Source: Datura wrightii (lineage: Eukaryota; Streptophyta; Magnoliopsida; Solanales; Solanaceae). Taken from it: a DNA stretch of 64,000 bases. The notes below the pieces were generated by a model that was not told the DNA's origin, searched no databases, and was given only the letters and a program-made list of their open reading frames with translations. The translations under genes were made by a program, and so were the position numbers. Below, piece by piece: positions 9,653-20,511 of the stretch (positions are counted from its first letter, which is position 1; each line of letters starts with the position of its first letter). The stretch lies in NCBI GenBank assembly GCA_035772735.1, contig JASDFA010000003.1, forward strand, positions 155,819,001 through 155,883,000, written 5' to 3'.

Positions 9653-12109
9653 TCAAGACATCCTCATACCTGGGTTCTCTTTTGAGAACCATCTCCTTTT
9701 CTTTTGCTGTTTAGAGGAAACAGCCTCCACTTTGTTCCTTTCTTTCTCCAACTTCTTCTCAATTTGAAGCCCTTTATCAGACTCGGGCTGAACACTTGTA
9801 ATTTCCTTTGGCCCTGCACCTGTGGAATCCTCCACCCCACACTTATCCTCTACCAACACACTAACCTGACAAAGGTTTCTATAGTGTGCAGATGGGTTCA
9901 TTTCTTGGTAAACGCAGAAGATTTCTTCTTCATCCTCAACCCTCATTTTCAGGGTCCCTGCTTTCAAATCAATCACCACTCCTCCAGTGGCCAAGAATGG
10001 CCGTCCCAAGATCAGGGGTACCTGGTCATCAACCTGAAAATCCAAGACAATAAAATCAGCAGGTATAATGAACTTACCTACTTTGATGAGAAGGTCCTCT
10101 ATTATTCCATCAGGTGTCACTCGCGACTTGTCAGCCAGCTGCAGCATCAACCTTGTCGGCCTCGGTTTTCCCAACCCCAGGGTGTTGAATAAGGATAGGG
10201 GCATTAGATTAACTGCTGCCCCTAAGTCACACAAAGCTCGTAGCACCTCAGCTTTACCAATTTGTATGGGGAGGGTAAAACTCCCTGGGTCTTTGAGCTT
10301 CTTTGGCATTGTGCTCAATACCCTATGACTGCACTCCTCAGTCAGTGCTACAGTCTGGACATCCATCAATCTCACTTTGTTCGCCATCACGTCCTTAAAG
10401 TATTTAGCATACTTGGGCATTCCCTGCAAAACATCAAGAAGAGGCAAATTTATGTGAAGTTCTTTGAAGCTCTCAAAGAACTTTTTGAAGCATTCCTCTT
10501 CGTTGCTCTTTCTGAATTTCTGAGGGAATGGTGGTGGTGGTCTTTGTGCTTGCTGCAATGAAAGTTGCGCATTTTGTTGCCCAGCACTCTGATTATCTCC
10601 CATGTTGATGGATGGTCCTGGTGTAACCAACTCTGGCTGCACCTCCTTTCTCAGCTCTTTTGGCACTACATCAGCTAATTGCTTACCGCTTCTCAGAGTG
10701 ATGGCATTGATCTGCCGGGGGTTAGGATCTCTGTCACTGGGTAATCCCCCTTGTGATCTCATGTTTTGAGCAGCTTCTATCTGACCCACTTGTTTTTCAA
10801 GATTGCGGGTGGCTACTTGCTGATTCATTAAGTCTGTTGCCATCCTCGCCTGATTTTCCGCTAACTGATTCTGGGTCTCCATAATTTTCTGCAGTGTTTC
10901 CTCAATGCTGCTACTCAATTGCCCATCATTCTGCCTATTCTGCTGATACTGCTGTTGTTGAGGTTGCATATAATTCTGCTTTTGGTTTCCACCCCAAGAA
11001 AAATTCGGGTGGCCCTGCCAATTTCTATTGTAACTGGTTTCAAAATTCTGATTGTTGCACTGCACATTACTGACAAAATTGACTGACTCGGGATTGGCTC
11101 CATAAGATTCTGCATAGTGCCCATTATTACCACAAATGTCACACCACCTCGGAGCTTGCTGAACTGCATTAACCTGGCCCTGGTGTTGGTTCATACTCAG
11201 TTTATTGAACTGAGTCATCATTTGATGTTGGAACGAAGCTAACTGTGCTGCCAAGGCATTCAAACCATCTACTTCTATCAACCCTGATCTCTTTCCTTCC
11301 CCTCTCGATGACTCGCTGTGCCACTCTGGATTTCCTTGTGCAATTCTGTTCAACAAAGTGTACAACTCATCATATGTCTTATCCAAGGCTTGCCCACCCG
11401 ATGCAGAGTCTAGCAATATTTTTGTGTGTGGGTCTAGACTTTCTACAAAGGTATGAGCCAGCACTTCATTTGATTGTTGGTGATGGGGGCAATCTCTCAA
11501 CAATGACTTGAATCTTTCCCAAGCCATATATAAGTTCTCATCAGGCCTCTGCTTGAAACTGAGTATTTCACTTCTCAACCTTGCAGTTTTGCCTGAAGGG
11601 AAGAATCTGATAAGGAACTTCTTAGCCAAGTCATTCCATGAAGTTATGGAGTTCGGTGGCTCAGCCTTCAGCCACTTTTTCGCCTCTCCCAACAGTGAAA
11701 ATGGGAAGAGGGTCATTCGGACATAATCTGTGGACACGCCGGTGGGGACGAACATGTCACTAATCTCTAAAAAGCTCTGTAAGTGCTGCTGCGGGTCCTC
11801 ATGTGCCATACCAGTGAATTGACCACTAGAATGTAACAGCTGCACCATGTTCTGTTTAAGCTCAAAGTGCCCTCTAGGCTCCGATTTACGGATGCTAGAG
11901 GTCATATTCGTCGCTAGTGGGATTGCCACTTCGCGAACTGGTCTTGCTGCCATTGCTGCTGATGACAAATGTGCTTGTCCCGCGGGTGGTTGTTGTTGTA
12001 CCTTTTCTTGAAGTCTCTTCAGCTTTTGCTCTAGAGCTACTCTCCTTCGCAAATGGATTTGACGTTCAGGTTCAAGCAACGGTTCCACAAGCTCTCTATT
12101 TCTAGCCAG
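9653..12109 (-). CDS. Gag-protease polyprotein of element C, uninterrupted
   Basis: Open frame of 818 codons. N-terminal helical segment (LVEPLLEPERQIHLRRR), Gag core with EDPQQHLQSFLEISD, FPFSLLGEAKKWL and FKSLLRDCPHHQQSNEVLAHTFVESL, then a CCHC knuckle read as CDICGNNGHYAESYG in which the last Cys is Tyr, a Gln/Asn-rich linker, and an aspartic protease with CDLGAAVNLMP and LILGRPFLATG. The C-terminus is basic (KQQKKRRWFSKE). Gag would assemble the particle and protease would cut it. The frame has no ATG before codon 53 (11953, MAARPVREV); conserved residues start upstream at 12109, so a spliced leader or non-AUG start is implied. No pol follows. Intact length suggests it could still make protein. 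Confidence 0.85.
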   Translation of the reverse strand: MARNRELVEPLLEPERQIHLRRRVALEQKLKRLQEKVQQQPPAGQAHLSSAAMAARPVREVAIPLATNMTSSIRKSEPRGHFELKQNMVQLLHSSGQFTGMAHEDPQQHLQSFLEISDMFVPTGVSTDYVRMTLFPFSLLGEAKKWLKAEPPNSITSWNDLAKKFLIRFFPSGKTARLRSEILSFKQRPDENLYMAWERFKSLLRDCPHHQQSNEVLAHTFVESLDPHTKILLDSASGGQALDKTYDELYTLLNRIAQGNPEWHSESSRGEGKRSGLIEVDGLNALAAQLASFQHQMMTQFNKLSMNQHQGQVNAVQQAPRWCDICGNNGHYAESYGANPESVNFVSNVQCNNQNFETSYNRNWQGHPNFSWGGNQKQNYMQPQQQQYQQNRQNDGQLSSSIEETLQKIMETQNQLAENQARMATDLMNQQVATRNLEKQVGQIEAAQNMRSQGGLPSDRDPNPRQINAITLRSGKQLADVVPKELRKEVQPELVTPGPSINMGDNQSAGQQNAQLSLQQAQRPPPPFPQKFRKSNEEECFKKFFESFKELHINLPLLDVLQGMPKYAKYFKDVMANKVRLMDVQTVALTEECSHRVLSTMPKKLKDPGSFTLPIQIGKAEVLRALCDLGAAVNLMPLSLFNTLGLGKPRPTRLMLQLADKSRVTPDGIIEDLLIKVGKFIIPADFIVLDFQVDDQVPLILGRPFLATGGVVIDLKAGTLKMRVEDEEEIFCVYQEMNPSAHYRNLCQVSVLVEDKCGVEDSTGAGPKEITSVQPESDKGLQIEKKLEKERNKVEAVSSKQQKKRRWFSKENPGMRMS

Positions 12110-12222
12110 CTAGGCAGGACAACCTGTCACCTGCAAATAAACAGACTAAGACCAAGTTTTTCAACACTTCAGGAAATTCAAAAATCACACAAAAATAGAT
12201 AAATTATCAAAATCTCGCCTAG

Positions 12223-12240
12223 TCCTTGGCAACGGCGCCA
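12223..12240 (-). promoter_or_regulatory. tRNA-Asp primer binding site of C
   Basis: Minus strand TGGCGCCGTTGCCAAGGA, 6 bp inside the 5' LTR. The first 13 bases match the complement of the 3' end of plant tRNA-Asp(GTC); two later bases differ from the perfect site in H. Confidence 0.85.
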
Positions 12241-12246
12241 AATACT

Positions 12247-13380
12247 TGACGTGCCCGATTCGCGCGTCCGCAAGTATACGGGTCGTGCAAGTAATATAGT
12301 GGCTCTTTTAAGAACCGGATTGTCGAACCCACAGGGACTGGACCCATTCCTCTAACTATCCATTTCTATTGTGATCTTAAATACCTCAAGTGTTGGTTAT
12401 AGACATTTTCGATTGAGATTAATTAAGTCTAAGTTTGGGTCAACGAAATATTCTGAAATCACTCTAGGAGCAACATAGAGTTAAAACCAATTAATCATGC
12501 GATCCTACGATTTGCAATGGGTTAAGCATGGAACTATCAATTGTTATTTCACATAATTAGAAATGCATGTTTATGGTCTTTCGAGCCTCTAAACACGGCA
12601 ATCTAGCCTCACTGCATCATTGTGAGCGAGGAGTTTAATTTTCTAGTCGCGGGCAATCAATTATGTTGTGGTTTACGGGGAAACAATTAGGGACTTTCGT
12701 GCGTCTAACCATTTTAACTCAACTTAGCCTCACAACTACTTCTTCGAGTGGTGATGTGACATCCCAAGTTGGTCTTTCATAACCCCCATGTGTCAACCAA
12801 GCACGGTGTTAGGTATATTTCTATCCTGACACAAAAATCTCTCCCGAGATACAAACATGCTCCTTACATTCTCATGTCCTGACCTAGGTAATGCTTTCTC
12901 AAGCTATTACTCAAGCTAACAAATATGCTTTCATGGTGATAAATCATAAAAACAACCAACAATCCAGAATGCAAGACGAAAACAACAATCAATAACTTAA
13001 TTCCAAAATAAATTCATAAAAGCACAATCATAATTCATGGCTTCAACCCTAGAGGAAGGGTTCTTGCCATTCATGTTCGTAAAACTACAATTAACTAATA
13101 CTAAACTAACATACTTACATGAATTTGGTAGATGAGAAGGGAATTTGATAAACCCTAGATGAGTTCTCCCACTTCTCCCTTCACTCCTAGGTGGTTTTTC
13201 AGAATAAAATCATGACCAAATGATTTTAGGAGCTAAGGGTTCAATTTATACTATGCTGAAAAATTGCAAAATTTGGCCTGTGGTGGAACAACAACGTGTC
13301 ACGGAGCTGAACGCCCTACTTGACCTCCGTGACACGTTGGTAATGCGTACCCTCACTGGAATGTGCCAAAAAATGCAATT
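12247..13380 (-). repeat. 5' LTR of element C, truncated
   Basis: Matches 6239-7367 of the 3' LTR and stops abruptly at 13380, where integrase sequence of B begins. About 300 bp of the outer (U3 start) end is missing, so no target-site duplication can be read on this side. Confidence 0.9.
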
Positions 13381-14130
13381 AAACTGCAGGTAGAGGACAT
13401 GCCTTCCCGTCAATTAACCGATACAGTGAAGTCCCAATTGGCGTCTTATAAGCAGTTCCATATGCCCACAAAGAATCATCTAATTTTCTTGCCCAATCCT
13501 TCTGTTGAGCATTCACAGTTTTCTGCAAAATCTGCTTGACTTCCCAGTTCGACACTTCTACCTGCCCGCTAGTTTGGGGGTGATATGTTATAGCCACTTT
13601 ATGCTGCACTCCATATTTAGCCAACAAATTTCAGAACCAGGCATTAACAAAGTGTGAACCTCCATCACTGATAATTGCTCGTGGGGTTCCAAATTTGGTA
13701 AAAATCTGCTTCTTCACAAACTTGGCCACTACCTTGGTATCATTCGTGGGAAAAGCTGCTGCCTCAACCCATTTAGACACGTAATCTACTGCTACCAGAA
13801 TATATTGATTACCGAACAACGGTGGAAAGGGCCCCATAAAATCTATCCCCCACACATCGAATACCTCAACTTCCAAGATGTTATGCAATGGCATCTCATG
13901 TTTCCTGCTGATTGTCCCCGTTCTCTGGCATTGATCACAGGACTTGGCATATACTGCTGCATCCTTGAATAATGTTGGCCAAAAGAAACTGGACTGGAGC
14001 ACTTTATAAGCGGTACACTCTCCTCCATGATGACCGCCATACGGTGATGAATGACAACTTCTCAACACTTCAACTATCTAACTCTCGAAATGCACCGTCT
14101 CATTATTTGATCTGGTCCTTGCTTGAACAA
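13381..14130 (-). pseudogene. Integrase of element B, truncated
   Basis: Minus strand, from an HHCC zinc finger ([20 protein letters not shown]) through the catalytic core with GIDFMGPF (Asp), IISDGGSHF (Asp) and [10 protein letters not shown] (Glu), so the D,D-E residues are present. There is a stop after SHFVNAWF and another near the start of the finger region. The frame ends at [13 protein letters not shown], where the Athila protein normally continues; the rest was removed by the deletion that joins it to element C at 13380/13381. Integrase would insert the cDNA in the genome; this copy cannot. Confidence 0.85.
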
Positions 14131-14963
14131 GTATGGCTTATCCCACATATAGTACCGGGACTCATGCTTCAACTTCTTTCTTTGTTGAGGCGGTTGCCTC
14201 TGGTGGGTATACTCCACTTACTATCAGGTTTACTATATCTGCACACCAAGGAAGTTCCGCCTCACTCAGTGCCAAGAGTTGTTCATCAAGGAGCTCTTCT
14301 CGGATGCGCCCAACCTCATTCACATGTGATCTGTCCTCTTGTCGTGACAGGTGATCTGCTACCTTGTTTTCACTACCCTTCCTATCTCGGATTTCCAAGT
14401 CAAACTCTTGCAGTAATAATATCCACCTAATTAACTTGGGCTTTGCATCTTTCTTGCTGAATAAGTACCGGATTGCAGCATGATCCGTGTACCACCACTT
14501 TTGTCCCAACCAGATAAGACCTGAACTTGTCAAATGCATAAACAAGTGCCAGCATCTCCTTCTCGGTGACTGTATAGTTCACCTGCGTGACATCTAGCGT
14601 TTTACTTGCATAGTAGATGGAGTGAAAAATCTTTTCCCTCCTCTATCCCAATACTGCACCCACAGCAACATCACTGGCATCACACATCAGCTCAAAGGGG
14701 TGTTCCCAATCAGGAGCAATGAGAATGGGAGCTTCCACCAACTTCTTCTTCAGCTCCTCAAATGCTTTCACACATTCTGTGCCAAACTCAAACTTCACAT
14801 CTTTTTCTAATAGTTGGCACATTGGTCTAGAGATCTTCGAGAAATCCTAAATGAACCGTCTATAAAACCCAGCATGTCCCAAGAAACTGCGGACACCCCT
14901 AACCGATACTGGTGGTGGTAGCTTCTCAATCACCTCAACCTTTGCGCGATCAACCTCCAAACC
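14131..14963 (-). pseudogene. RNase H region of element B
   Basis: Minus strand. 14545-14162 reads [50 protein letters not shown], the end of the RNase H domain and the connection to integrase. Toward 14960 other frames give the domain start (for example MCDASDVAVGAVLG-like sequence near 14660-14690) with stops and shifts. It would remove the RNA strand during cDNA synthesis. Confidence 0.75.
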
Positions 14964-16724
14964 TCAGTGAGACACCTTGTGGCCAAGAACAATTCCCTCC
15001 TTAACTAAAAAGTGACACTTCTCCCAATTGAGCACCAGGTTTGAGTCTTCACACCTCGCCAAGACCCTGTCCAAATTTTGCAAACATACAGCAAACGAGT
15101 TACCAAAAACAGAGAAATCATCCATAAATACCTCAACATAGTTTTCCACCATATCATGAAATATTTCCATGATGCATCGCTGGAAAGTGGCTAGTGCATT
15201 GCATAACCCAAAAGGCATACGCTTGAAGGCGTATGTCCCGTATGGACAGGTAAATGTGGTCTTCTCCTGATCTTCTGGGGCTATAGCTATTTGATTATAG
15301 CTAGAATAGCCGTCTAGAAAGCAATAATACTTCTTCCATGCAAGTCTGTCCAACATTTGGTCGATAAATGGTATGGGATAGTGATCCTTACGAGTGGCCT
15401 CACTTAGTTTCCTATAATCCATGCAAATCCTCCAACCTGTGACTGTTCGAGTGGGAATCAACTCGTTCTTCTCATTAGTGACAACTGTCATGCCCCATTT
15501 CTTTGGGACACATTGAACCAGACTGACCCACTCACTGTTAGATATCGGATATACCACTCCTGCATCTAGCCACTTAATCACCTCCTTCCTAACTACATCT
15601 TTCATCACCGGGTTCAGCCTCCTTTGATATTGTATAGTTGGCTTAGATCCTTCCTCTATCAATATCTTGTGCATGCAGAAAGCTGGACTGATTCCACGGA
15701 TGTCTGACATCTGCCACCCAATAGCTCTTTTTTGCCTTCTTAGAACCACTAACTCTTCTTTCACCCGTGAGTCTGTTAGTTCTGCTGAAATAATGACAGG
15801 CAATGTGTCATCTTCTCCCAAAAATACATACTGCAGGTGTGGAGGCAACACTTTTAGCTCCAATTTGGGTGCCTCCTCTGTTGATGGATTTGGTGGTGGT
15901 TCTAAGGACCACTGCAAGGGCTCAAACTCCTGCTTACGGAAGAACATTTTAGCCTCATTCAGAGCTTGATCCATTTCATACGTTGCACCATCCCCTGACT
16001 GACCATGTCCCACCAATGCTCTTTCCAAGGGATCCTTTGGGTCAATAAGCTGAAGTGCGGACTCTTGGTCCACAATAGTGATGGCTGACAGCTCTTCATA
16101 AATAGTTGGTAGCTTCATAGATTTGTAGACATCAAATACTTCCACCTTATCATGGGATCTCATGGTTAGCTGCCCAACAACTACATCAAGAATTATGAAA
16201 TTCACCGGAAAAATAAGGGAGCCCACTTGCACTAGCACATCCTCCACAATTCCATCTAGCCTCGCCAATGAACGATCTGCTAGCTGCAAGATTACTGTAG
16301 TGGCTCTGGGACTACCCAACCCCAACTTCTTGAATACAGATGTAGGCATCAAGTTAATACTCGCTCCCAGATCACACAAACCACGAGCTCGAATAGACTG
16401 CCCAATAGTGATCTGGATAGTAAAACTTCCCGGATCTTTGAGTTTTGTAGGCAATCTATTCTGTATTCGAGAGGTGCACTCCTCAGTAAGTGCAACTGTG
16501 GCATATTCCATCAGTCTGCTCTTGTTTGCCACGATATCCTTTATGTAATTTGCATACTTAGGAATTCCTTGCAAAACATCCACCAAAGGAAGATTAATGT
16601 GTACCTGCTTCAATAGTTCCATAAATTTCTTGAAACATGCTTCTTCCTTATACTTTCGCAATCTCTGTGGGAAAGAGGGCGGTGGTGGTCTTTCATTATC
16701 TGCTGCCTTTCCACTCCCCATCAC
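14964..16724 (-). pseudogene. Protease and reverse transcriptase of element B
   Basis: A 586-codon open stretch on the minus strand. It starts in the Gag-protease linker (PPPPSFPQRLRKYKEEACFKK), has the protease motif GLCDLGASINLMP, then RT with KKWGMTVVTNEKNELIPTRT, WRICMDYRKLSEATRKDHYP, FLDGYSSYNQIAI, MPFGLCNALATFQRCM-like and the catalytic VFMDDFSVFG. Both catalytic Asp are present. Compared with H the protease lacks about 24 residues, including ILGRPFLATG, through an in-frame loss near 16180-16190, so protease is probably dead although the frame is open. The frame closes after VLGHKVSH by a stop, before the rest of the RT thumb. Confidence 0.85.
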
Positions 16725-18280
16725 ATTATCATTCTCTTCAGCCTGCTCTGTTGTTTCAGCTTGCTATGGTGGCTTTTCGGGTCCCAACTCCTTCAGTTGT
16801 TTTCCACTTCTAATTGTGACAACATTCACCTACTTGGAATTTGTGTCTGTATCACTTGGAAACCCGCCCCAAGGTCTAGTATTCTGCGCTCTAGCTAACT
16901 ATCCCAACTGAATCTCCAAAGCCTTTGTGGCCAACTGTTGGTTTTTCATGTCAGCTGTCAATTTTACTTGGTCAGCCTGCATCTGAGCTTGGTTAGCAAT
17001 AATGGTCTTCAACATGTCCTCAATGTTGCTGGATTGAGTAGCTGCATTATTCCCTCTAAATTGAGGCTGGAAATTCTGATGAGCCCCTTGGTTTCTGCGC
17101 AGACCCTGGTTTGAACTTTGCCCCTGATGACTATTACTACCCTAGTTAAAATTCGGATGGTTCCTCTAATTGGGGTTGTAATTGTTGCCATACTGCTGAA
17201 TGTTGCCCCTTTGTGCATTCCCAACAAAATAAACTGAGTCTGTATTAACACCACATACATTAGCTGAGCGCTTACTGCTACCACAAACTTCACACCATAC
17301 TTGCTGGACTGCATTGACCGGAGCTTGTGACTGCCCCAAGTTCATGCTACTAAAATGACTGTTGATCTGATTCTGTAATGCAAATCTGTGCAGTAATAGC
17401 TGTGAGTCCATCTACCTCCAAGACCCCTGTCGCTTTCTTCACCATACCTCGGGTTGTGTCAGCATTCCATTTGGGATTACCTTGTGAAATACGGTTCAAT
17501 AGTGTATACAGCTCTTCATATGTCTTTTCCAACGCTTGCCCCCCAGTTGTAGAATCTAACAGGATTTTGGTATGAGGTTCCAAGCCTTCTATAAAAGTAT
17601 GCACCAACACATCGTTTGACTGATGATGGTGGGGACAATCTCTCAACATCGACTTGAACCTCTCCCAGGCTTGGTACAAGTTCTTACCATCTCTCTGCTT
17701 TAAACTTAGAATCTGACTTCTAAGCCTGGTTGTCTTCCCTGATGGAAAGAACCTTATTAGAATTTCTTCGCCAGATCATTCCATGTGGTAATAGAATTAG
17801 GCGGTTTAGCCTTTAACCACCTCTTCGCTTCCCTCAACAATGAGAATGGGAACAATGTAAACCTCACATAATCTGATGATACCCCCGTGGGTATGTACGT
17901 GTCACTGATCTCCAGAAAATTTTGTAGATGCTACTGTGGATCTTCATGAGAAAGACCTGTGAATTGTTCGCTAGTATGCAGTAACTGCACCATGTTCTGT
18001 TTCAGCTCAAATCTACCTCCCGGCTCCGGCCTGCGGATGCTAGAATCACATTATTTACGTGTGGGATTTCCACCTCGCGTACTGGTCTTGCTGCCATCAC
18101 TTCAGGCACTAACTCTGTCCGTCTAACTGGTGGATGCTGTTGTTGTTCCAGAATTTCCCTCTGTAACAATTGCAACTTCCTTTCTAGAGCTTCCCTCTTT
18201 TGTAAATGAAACTGTCTTTCCGGCTCCAAAAATAGATCCACTAATTTCTTATTTCTTGCCAGCGTTCAGAAACTACTTAG
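16725..18280 (-). pseudogene. Gag of element B
   Basis: Minus strand, broken in at least four pieces. The head reads LVDLFLEPERQFHLQKREALERK (from about 18250), a shift follows near 18050, then QNMVQLLHTS, FPFSLL and MYQAWERFKSMLRDCPHHHQSNDVLVHTFIEGLEPHTK. The zinc knuckle is CEVCGSSKRSANVCG, where the His seen in H has become Arg. Further stops occur in the Gln-rich linker near 16765-17160. It aligns with the gag of C and H throughout. Confidence 0.8.
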
Positions 18281-18377
18281 TACCTACAAGAGTAACCGCT
18301 AAGATCAAGTTTTCAATACTTGCACAAAACCTGCAAAAACCAACACTAGAAAAAAATTAATCCACCAGTTTCACCAG

Positions 18378-18395
18378 TTCCGAGCAACAGCGCCA
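18378..18395 (-). promoter_or_regulatory. Degraded tRNA-Asp primer binding site of B
   Basis: Minus strand TGGCGCTGTTGCTCGGAA, 6 bp from the 5' LTR. It differs from the perfect site at 55465-55482 by several transitions, in keeping with the age of B. Confidence 0.8.
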
Positions 18396-18401
18396 AAAAC
18401 T

Positions 18402-19620
18402 TGTTCACGCCCAGTCGCACGCAAGTGCACGTGGTCGTACAAGTAATATAGTGGCTCTTGCAAGCCAGGTATCGAACCCACAAGGACTGTAGCTCAGAGG
18501 TAATTAATTTTTTTTACACTTTAATAGTCACAATTTCTTTATGCAAGTATGTGAATAACACACCGAATTAAAACTTGTCAAAGAGTAATATCTAAAGTAA
18601 CACTAATTAAAACAAGAAAATCTGATTTAAACAATAGCAAGAACAATCTAAGGTTAAGGCATGACATGCAGGCATGTATAATTTATATTATTCTTCAGCT
18701 ACCCTCTCTCTTAAGTTGATTGTCGGGAAAGATTAGACTATGGATATGGTCTTTCGAACCTCTAGCCAATTACTGTGTTATGAGCCCTGAACTACACATT
18801 TCTGTGATGCAATAAATCATCCTCTGGCGAATCAAAATAGTTTCCCTTGATAACCGAATATGACGTTGCAGGTATATTTCTATCCTGCACGCGAACCTTA
18901 CCTCTAATTCACACCAATGATAAGGACATATTCCCCTATTCCAAGTCTACCCAAATAATTTTCCTCTCAGAATCAAATAAGGATTCTAATTTTACCTTAA
19001 TACTGGCCAAACATTAAAATAATAAAAATCAAGAATAAAAGAACAACCGTTCATGAAGGAAGAGAATTCAGCTAAAATAATATGAAATTACACAATCCTG
19101 CAATTAGCCTCAACCTCAGAATGAGGTAATTTAGTCACTCATTTGTTGATTAAGCATCTTCAAACAAGTTGTAATCATACCAACAATTGAAATTTAGAAG
19201 AAAAGAGAAGAGAAAGAACCCTAGAATTTCTTTAGCTCAACTGCCTTGTTCCCAGTTCGTCCAAAATGTCAGATATCCCAAAATAAAAGCCTAAGTGTTC
19301 TATTTATACAAGTGGAAAATTTCTCAGAGATAAACCAGCTCCATGGTGCGAAGCTCAACGTGGTGAAATAGCTCTGTGACACGAAGTTGTTGCGGAGCTT
19401 CATTGGGATTTTGTGAGGCTGAATTTTCCTTCAACGTGGCACGGAGGCCATCGCGAAGCTCTAGCTCCGTGCCACGGAGCCATTGCGCACCTTCACTATT
19501 TTGCGCCTTCCAAATATTTGTCTACTCCCCCTCAGAGTTTAACTTGCTCCTCCAGCTGACATCTCTGTTTTATTCACCTGAAAATGGACATAACACAATT
19601 GTTAATCCGAAAAAGAAAAA
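18402..19620 (-). repeat. 5' LTR of element B, inner segment
   Basis: Aligns with 2528-3756. It ends in GAAAAA at 19620, where chromovirus D begins; 19616-19620 (AAAAA) is the left copy of D's target-site duplication. Confidence 0.9.
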
Positions 19621-20511
19621 TGTCACGCCCCACCTTGGGAGGCATGACTGGCACCTGGTGCCCATCTAGGACCTAAACTACTTAGCTGATTGAGCCTAAG
19701 CACCTCTGGTGCAGGGCTGACTCTAACTCTGGAATCAAGAAAACAACGGGCTATATAGCGGCTGTAAATACAACCCCTGGCCGACAAGGCCTATAGACAC
19801 CTGTGAAAATAAACAGCTAACCAGAGACAAACAAACATAGGGAGTACTACGCGGGCCGACAAGGCAACCATGATATCTAGTTATAACTGGAAAGAGAAAT
19901 CAGATGCTAAAGCAGTAACTTTAAATAACTGAAAGTAAGAAATAGAACTAATAACAACTGAAGTAAAGGAAACGGACTGAAGTGACTGAAGTAGTGAAAT
20001 CAGGACTAAACATAATTGTGATAAGAAGGGTAGGGGTCATACCTGACAAACGAGGCGTCCTACTGTCTAACTATCAGTAACTAAAGAAAACATAAACTTT
20101 ACTTGGCCCCCATAAGACGGAAGGTACAATCAGCAGAGAACAACCCACCTGGGCCCCCATTAGCCCTAGTGAGTACACCTCAATATATATACCCCTATCC
20201 AGGTCATACTGAGTCAACTACTAGCTATAAGCGTCCTGCCGATCCCCTAGGTCTGCAATTGGACCCGCTCGACCCCTGAATGTAGCTGTATCTGAGTCTG
20301 AGTTCGGAGGACTCCTGATATCTACACCGCGGGCTTAAACGCTCGGTGGGAGTGTGTATAAGGCCAACTACGGCAATATGAGGATCTGGATCCCCATTTT
20401 TGTCCCTTGCGGATGGCATGTCGCTCCGTAGAGCGACGTATCCTCGCCCCTGGCGGGCGGCGACATAGCTATTAACCCTGGATTGGTCACGGAAGCTATA
20501 CAGGTATAAGA
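19621..20511 (-). repeat. 3' LTR of D, with two deletions
   Basis: Matches the outer part of 25083-27219. It lacks roughly 360 bp that the 5' LTR has at about 25370-25730, and stops at 20511 (GGTATAAGATT), where integrase sequence takes over; the remaining 0.9 kb of LTR and the polypurine tract are gone. Confidence 0.85.

Larger units (their letters stand above)
6239..13380 (-). mobile_element. Element C: Athila-type retrotransposon with gag-protease only
   Basis: Minus-strand element inserted in B's third ORF. It has a complete 3' LTR (6239-7673), a 2-kb non-coding 3' region, one long gag-protease ORF (9653-12109), a tRNA-Asp primer site and a 5' LTR truncated at 13380. There is no RT, RNase H, integrase or third ORF between the LTRs. 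I counted about a dozen differences by eye across the 1134 bp shared by the two LTRs, so it is the youngest Athila insertion here. The layout matches the class of non-autonomous elements that keep gag (TR-GAG). Confidence 0.85.

Noticed and set aside
9704..12105. Several plus-strand ORFs of 60-160 codons opposite element C's gag
   Set aside because: They are antisense shadows of the long minus-strand gag-protease frame and have no family resemblance.
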